Assembly (NCBI GenBank): GCA_905214465.1
Contig: CAJMMD010000023.1
Location: 1 to 34,002 of the forward strand
Origin: an uncultured bacterium
GTDB taxonomy: Bacteria > Actinomycetota > Coriobacteriia > Coriobacteriales > Coriobacteriaceae
Reading direction: 5' to 3'
DNA: 34,002 bases
This document shows positions 33,126 to 34,002 of this stretch, piece after piece. Position 1 is the first letter of the stretch; each line of letters starts with the position of its first letter. The notes under the pieces are model-generated. The model did no database searches, had not been told where the DNA came from, and was given only the letters and a program-made list of their open reading frames with translations. The position numbers were made by a program, and so were the translations under genes.

Positions 33126-33847
33126 AGCGAGACCGCCTTCATCAAGCGCCTGTAATACTCTTTTAGGGACGACGCCTCATCCCTTATGACGTCCATCGAT
33201 TCCTTTTTTAGCAGTTCGCCGTCATGAAGAAACAGGCAGCTTGTTGCAACCGATGCCAACTCATCCAAATCATGACTAGAGATGAGCATGGTCTTACCCT
33301 GCTCTCGATTCAATCGACCGATAAGGGCCCATATACTCTCGATGCCCAACGGATCCAATCCATTTGCCGGCTCATCGAAAATTAGTACGTCGGTGTCGCC
33401 CAATAAAGCCGTAGCTATATCCAGTCGCCGTTTCATTCCCAGAGAAAAACTGCTCACGCTCTTTTTCTCATCGGCATCCAGCCCGACTAGGCTCAAAACG
33501 CGAGGAATCTCACGCTTCTCATCGAGCCCCCATTCCGCACATCGGATTTGAAGATTCTCAACCGCACTGAGAGATTGGTATGCTCCACTGGAATCTGGTA
33601 CATAGCCGACACGCGTCCGCATCAGGCTCAGCTCTCTTTTTGACTTGCCTCCGAAGAGTTCCACGCTTCCCGACGATGGCTCACAGATGCCCAAGACGAT
33701 TTTAATTAGCGTGCTTTTGCCCGCACCGTTTGCACCGACAAGGGCACAGAGCTCAGACTGATGCACCTCAAAGGAAACGTCATGCAACACACGCCGTTTT
33801 CCATAGCGCTTTGACACCTTTGATAGCTTTATCGCTGATGCGTTCAT
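33122..33847 (-). CDS. ABC transporter ATPase (BcrA-like, exporter)
   Basis: Protein of 241 residues from the ATG at 33847, chosen because GGGAGG lies three bases upstream and the family N-terminus (MNASAIKLSKVSKRYGKRRVLHDVSFEV) begins there; a start 12 codons earlier is possible. Walker A GANGAGKST, Q-loop replaced by the typical RTRVGYVPD, signature SFSLGMKRRL (LGM type), Walker B VLIFDEPANGLDP and switch His in SSHDLDEL. Together these place it with the exporter (BcrA/CcmA-like) ATPases. Less GC-rich than the rest of the window. First gene of this three-gene module inside the window. Confidence 0.9.
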   Translation of the reverse strand: MNASAIKLSKVSKRYGKRRVLHDVSFEVHQSELCALVGANGAGKSTLIKIVLGICEPSSGSVELFGGKSKRELSLMRTRVGYVPDSSGAYQSLSAVENLQIRCAEWGLDEKREIPRVLSLVGLDADEKKSVSSFSLGMKRRLDIATALLGDTDVLIFDEPANGLDPLGIESIWALIGRLNREQGKTMLISSHDLDELASVATSCLFLHDGELLKKESMDVIRDEASSLKEYYRRLMKAVSL

Positions 33848-34002
33848 TGGCCTCCCGTTCCGCTTGATAGCAAAACCGCCCATATCGTCCCTTCTTTCCT
33901 TTATCGTTTTCCATTGTTATTATTGTTTTTCGATAACTCATATTTGTCCCTTGATTATCGACTTTATCCGAACACCTCCCACATTCATCCGTACATGTAC
34001 GG
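33848..34002 (-). promoter_or_regulatory. AT-rich leader of the exporter module, with a terminal palindrome
   Basis: The 155 bases before the ATPase gene are clearly AT-rich (TTATCGAAAAACAATAATAAC on the minus strand without the last base of context) and probably contain the promoter, but no clear -35/-10 pair is seen. The last 14 bases CCGTACATGTACGG (33989-34002) are a perfect palindrome; they could be an operator or the end of an upstream gene cut by the window edge. Confidence 0.35.

Overview
The window is GC-rich bacterial chromosome with tightly packed genes, mostly in co-directional operons. The gene set (AmaP/DUF2273/Asp23 envelope-stress cassette, DUF6020 membrane protein, giant BadF/HgdB-like fusion protein, twin-arginine lipoprotein binding protein, strong GGAGG ribosome sites) suggests an anaerobic, gut-type actinomycete of the Coriobacteriia, most like Collinsella. 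This assignment is inference from gene content and base composition; there is no rRNA or marker gene here to prove it.

Layout. 1-9.1 kb is a minus-strand housekeeping block: YitT-family membrane protein; the amaP-DUF2273-Asp23 operon; YebC; a large DUF6020 membrane protein; Lgt; a NifU C-terminal-type protein; dCMP deaminase; type III pantothenate kinase. 9.2-12.3 kb has two plus-strand membrane proteins: an OPT-family transporter and a DUF389 protein that carries a textbook EF-hand loop. 12.4-20.1 kb (minus) has a small membrane-anchored protein, a 3-hydroxyacyl-CoA dehydrogenase bracketed by copies of a repeat, and a two-gene operon of a TetR-type regulator and a 1593-residue protein with two activator ATPase domains fused to DUF2229 and HgdB-like regions. 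20.1-24.6 kb (minus) holds a HAD phosphatase, the amt-glnK ammonium pair behind a four-repeat GlnR-like box, a CmpB-type membrane protein and an HD-domain protein. From 24.9 kb the plus strand has a DXS-like thiamine-diphosphate enzyme, an unusual array of alternating inverted repeats, and a polar amino-acid ABC importer operon (binding lipoprotein, two permeases, ATPase) ending in a class-I glutamine amidotransferase-like hydrolase. 31.5-33.9 kb (minus) is a less GC-rich ABC-2 export module whose last permease gene is broken by a frameshift.

How the parts fit. Lgt would lipidate the Tat-type binding lipoprotein of the amino-acid importer; the gamma-glutamyl hydrolase at the end of that operon suggests the cargo is an amide or gamma-glutamyl compound. 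Amt and its PII partner form a nitrogen-uptake unit; the PII lacks the uridylylation tyrosine, so control is probably at transcription and by ligand binding. The TetR-giant protein operon looks like a self-regulated ATP-driven low-potential electron-transfer enzyme.

The most unusual items are (1) six copies of a 15-bp motif alternating in orientation at a 40-bp pitch (26699-26920), forming three hairpins with 25-nt loops; (2) the fused double activator whose two domains each keep the cluster cysteine pair at 39-residue spacing; (3) the GlnR-like tandem box before amt; (4) a DXS-like enzyme lacking three residues of the DXS substrate site; and (5) several palindromic elements placed exactly at stop codons.
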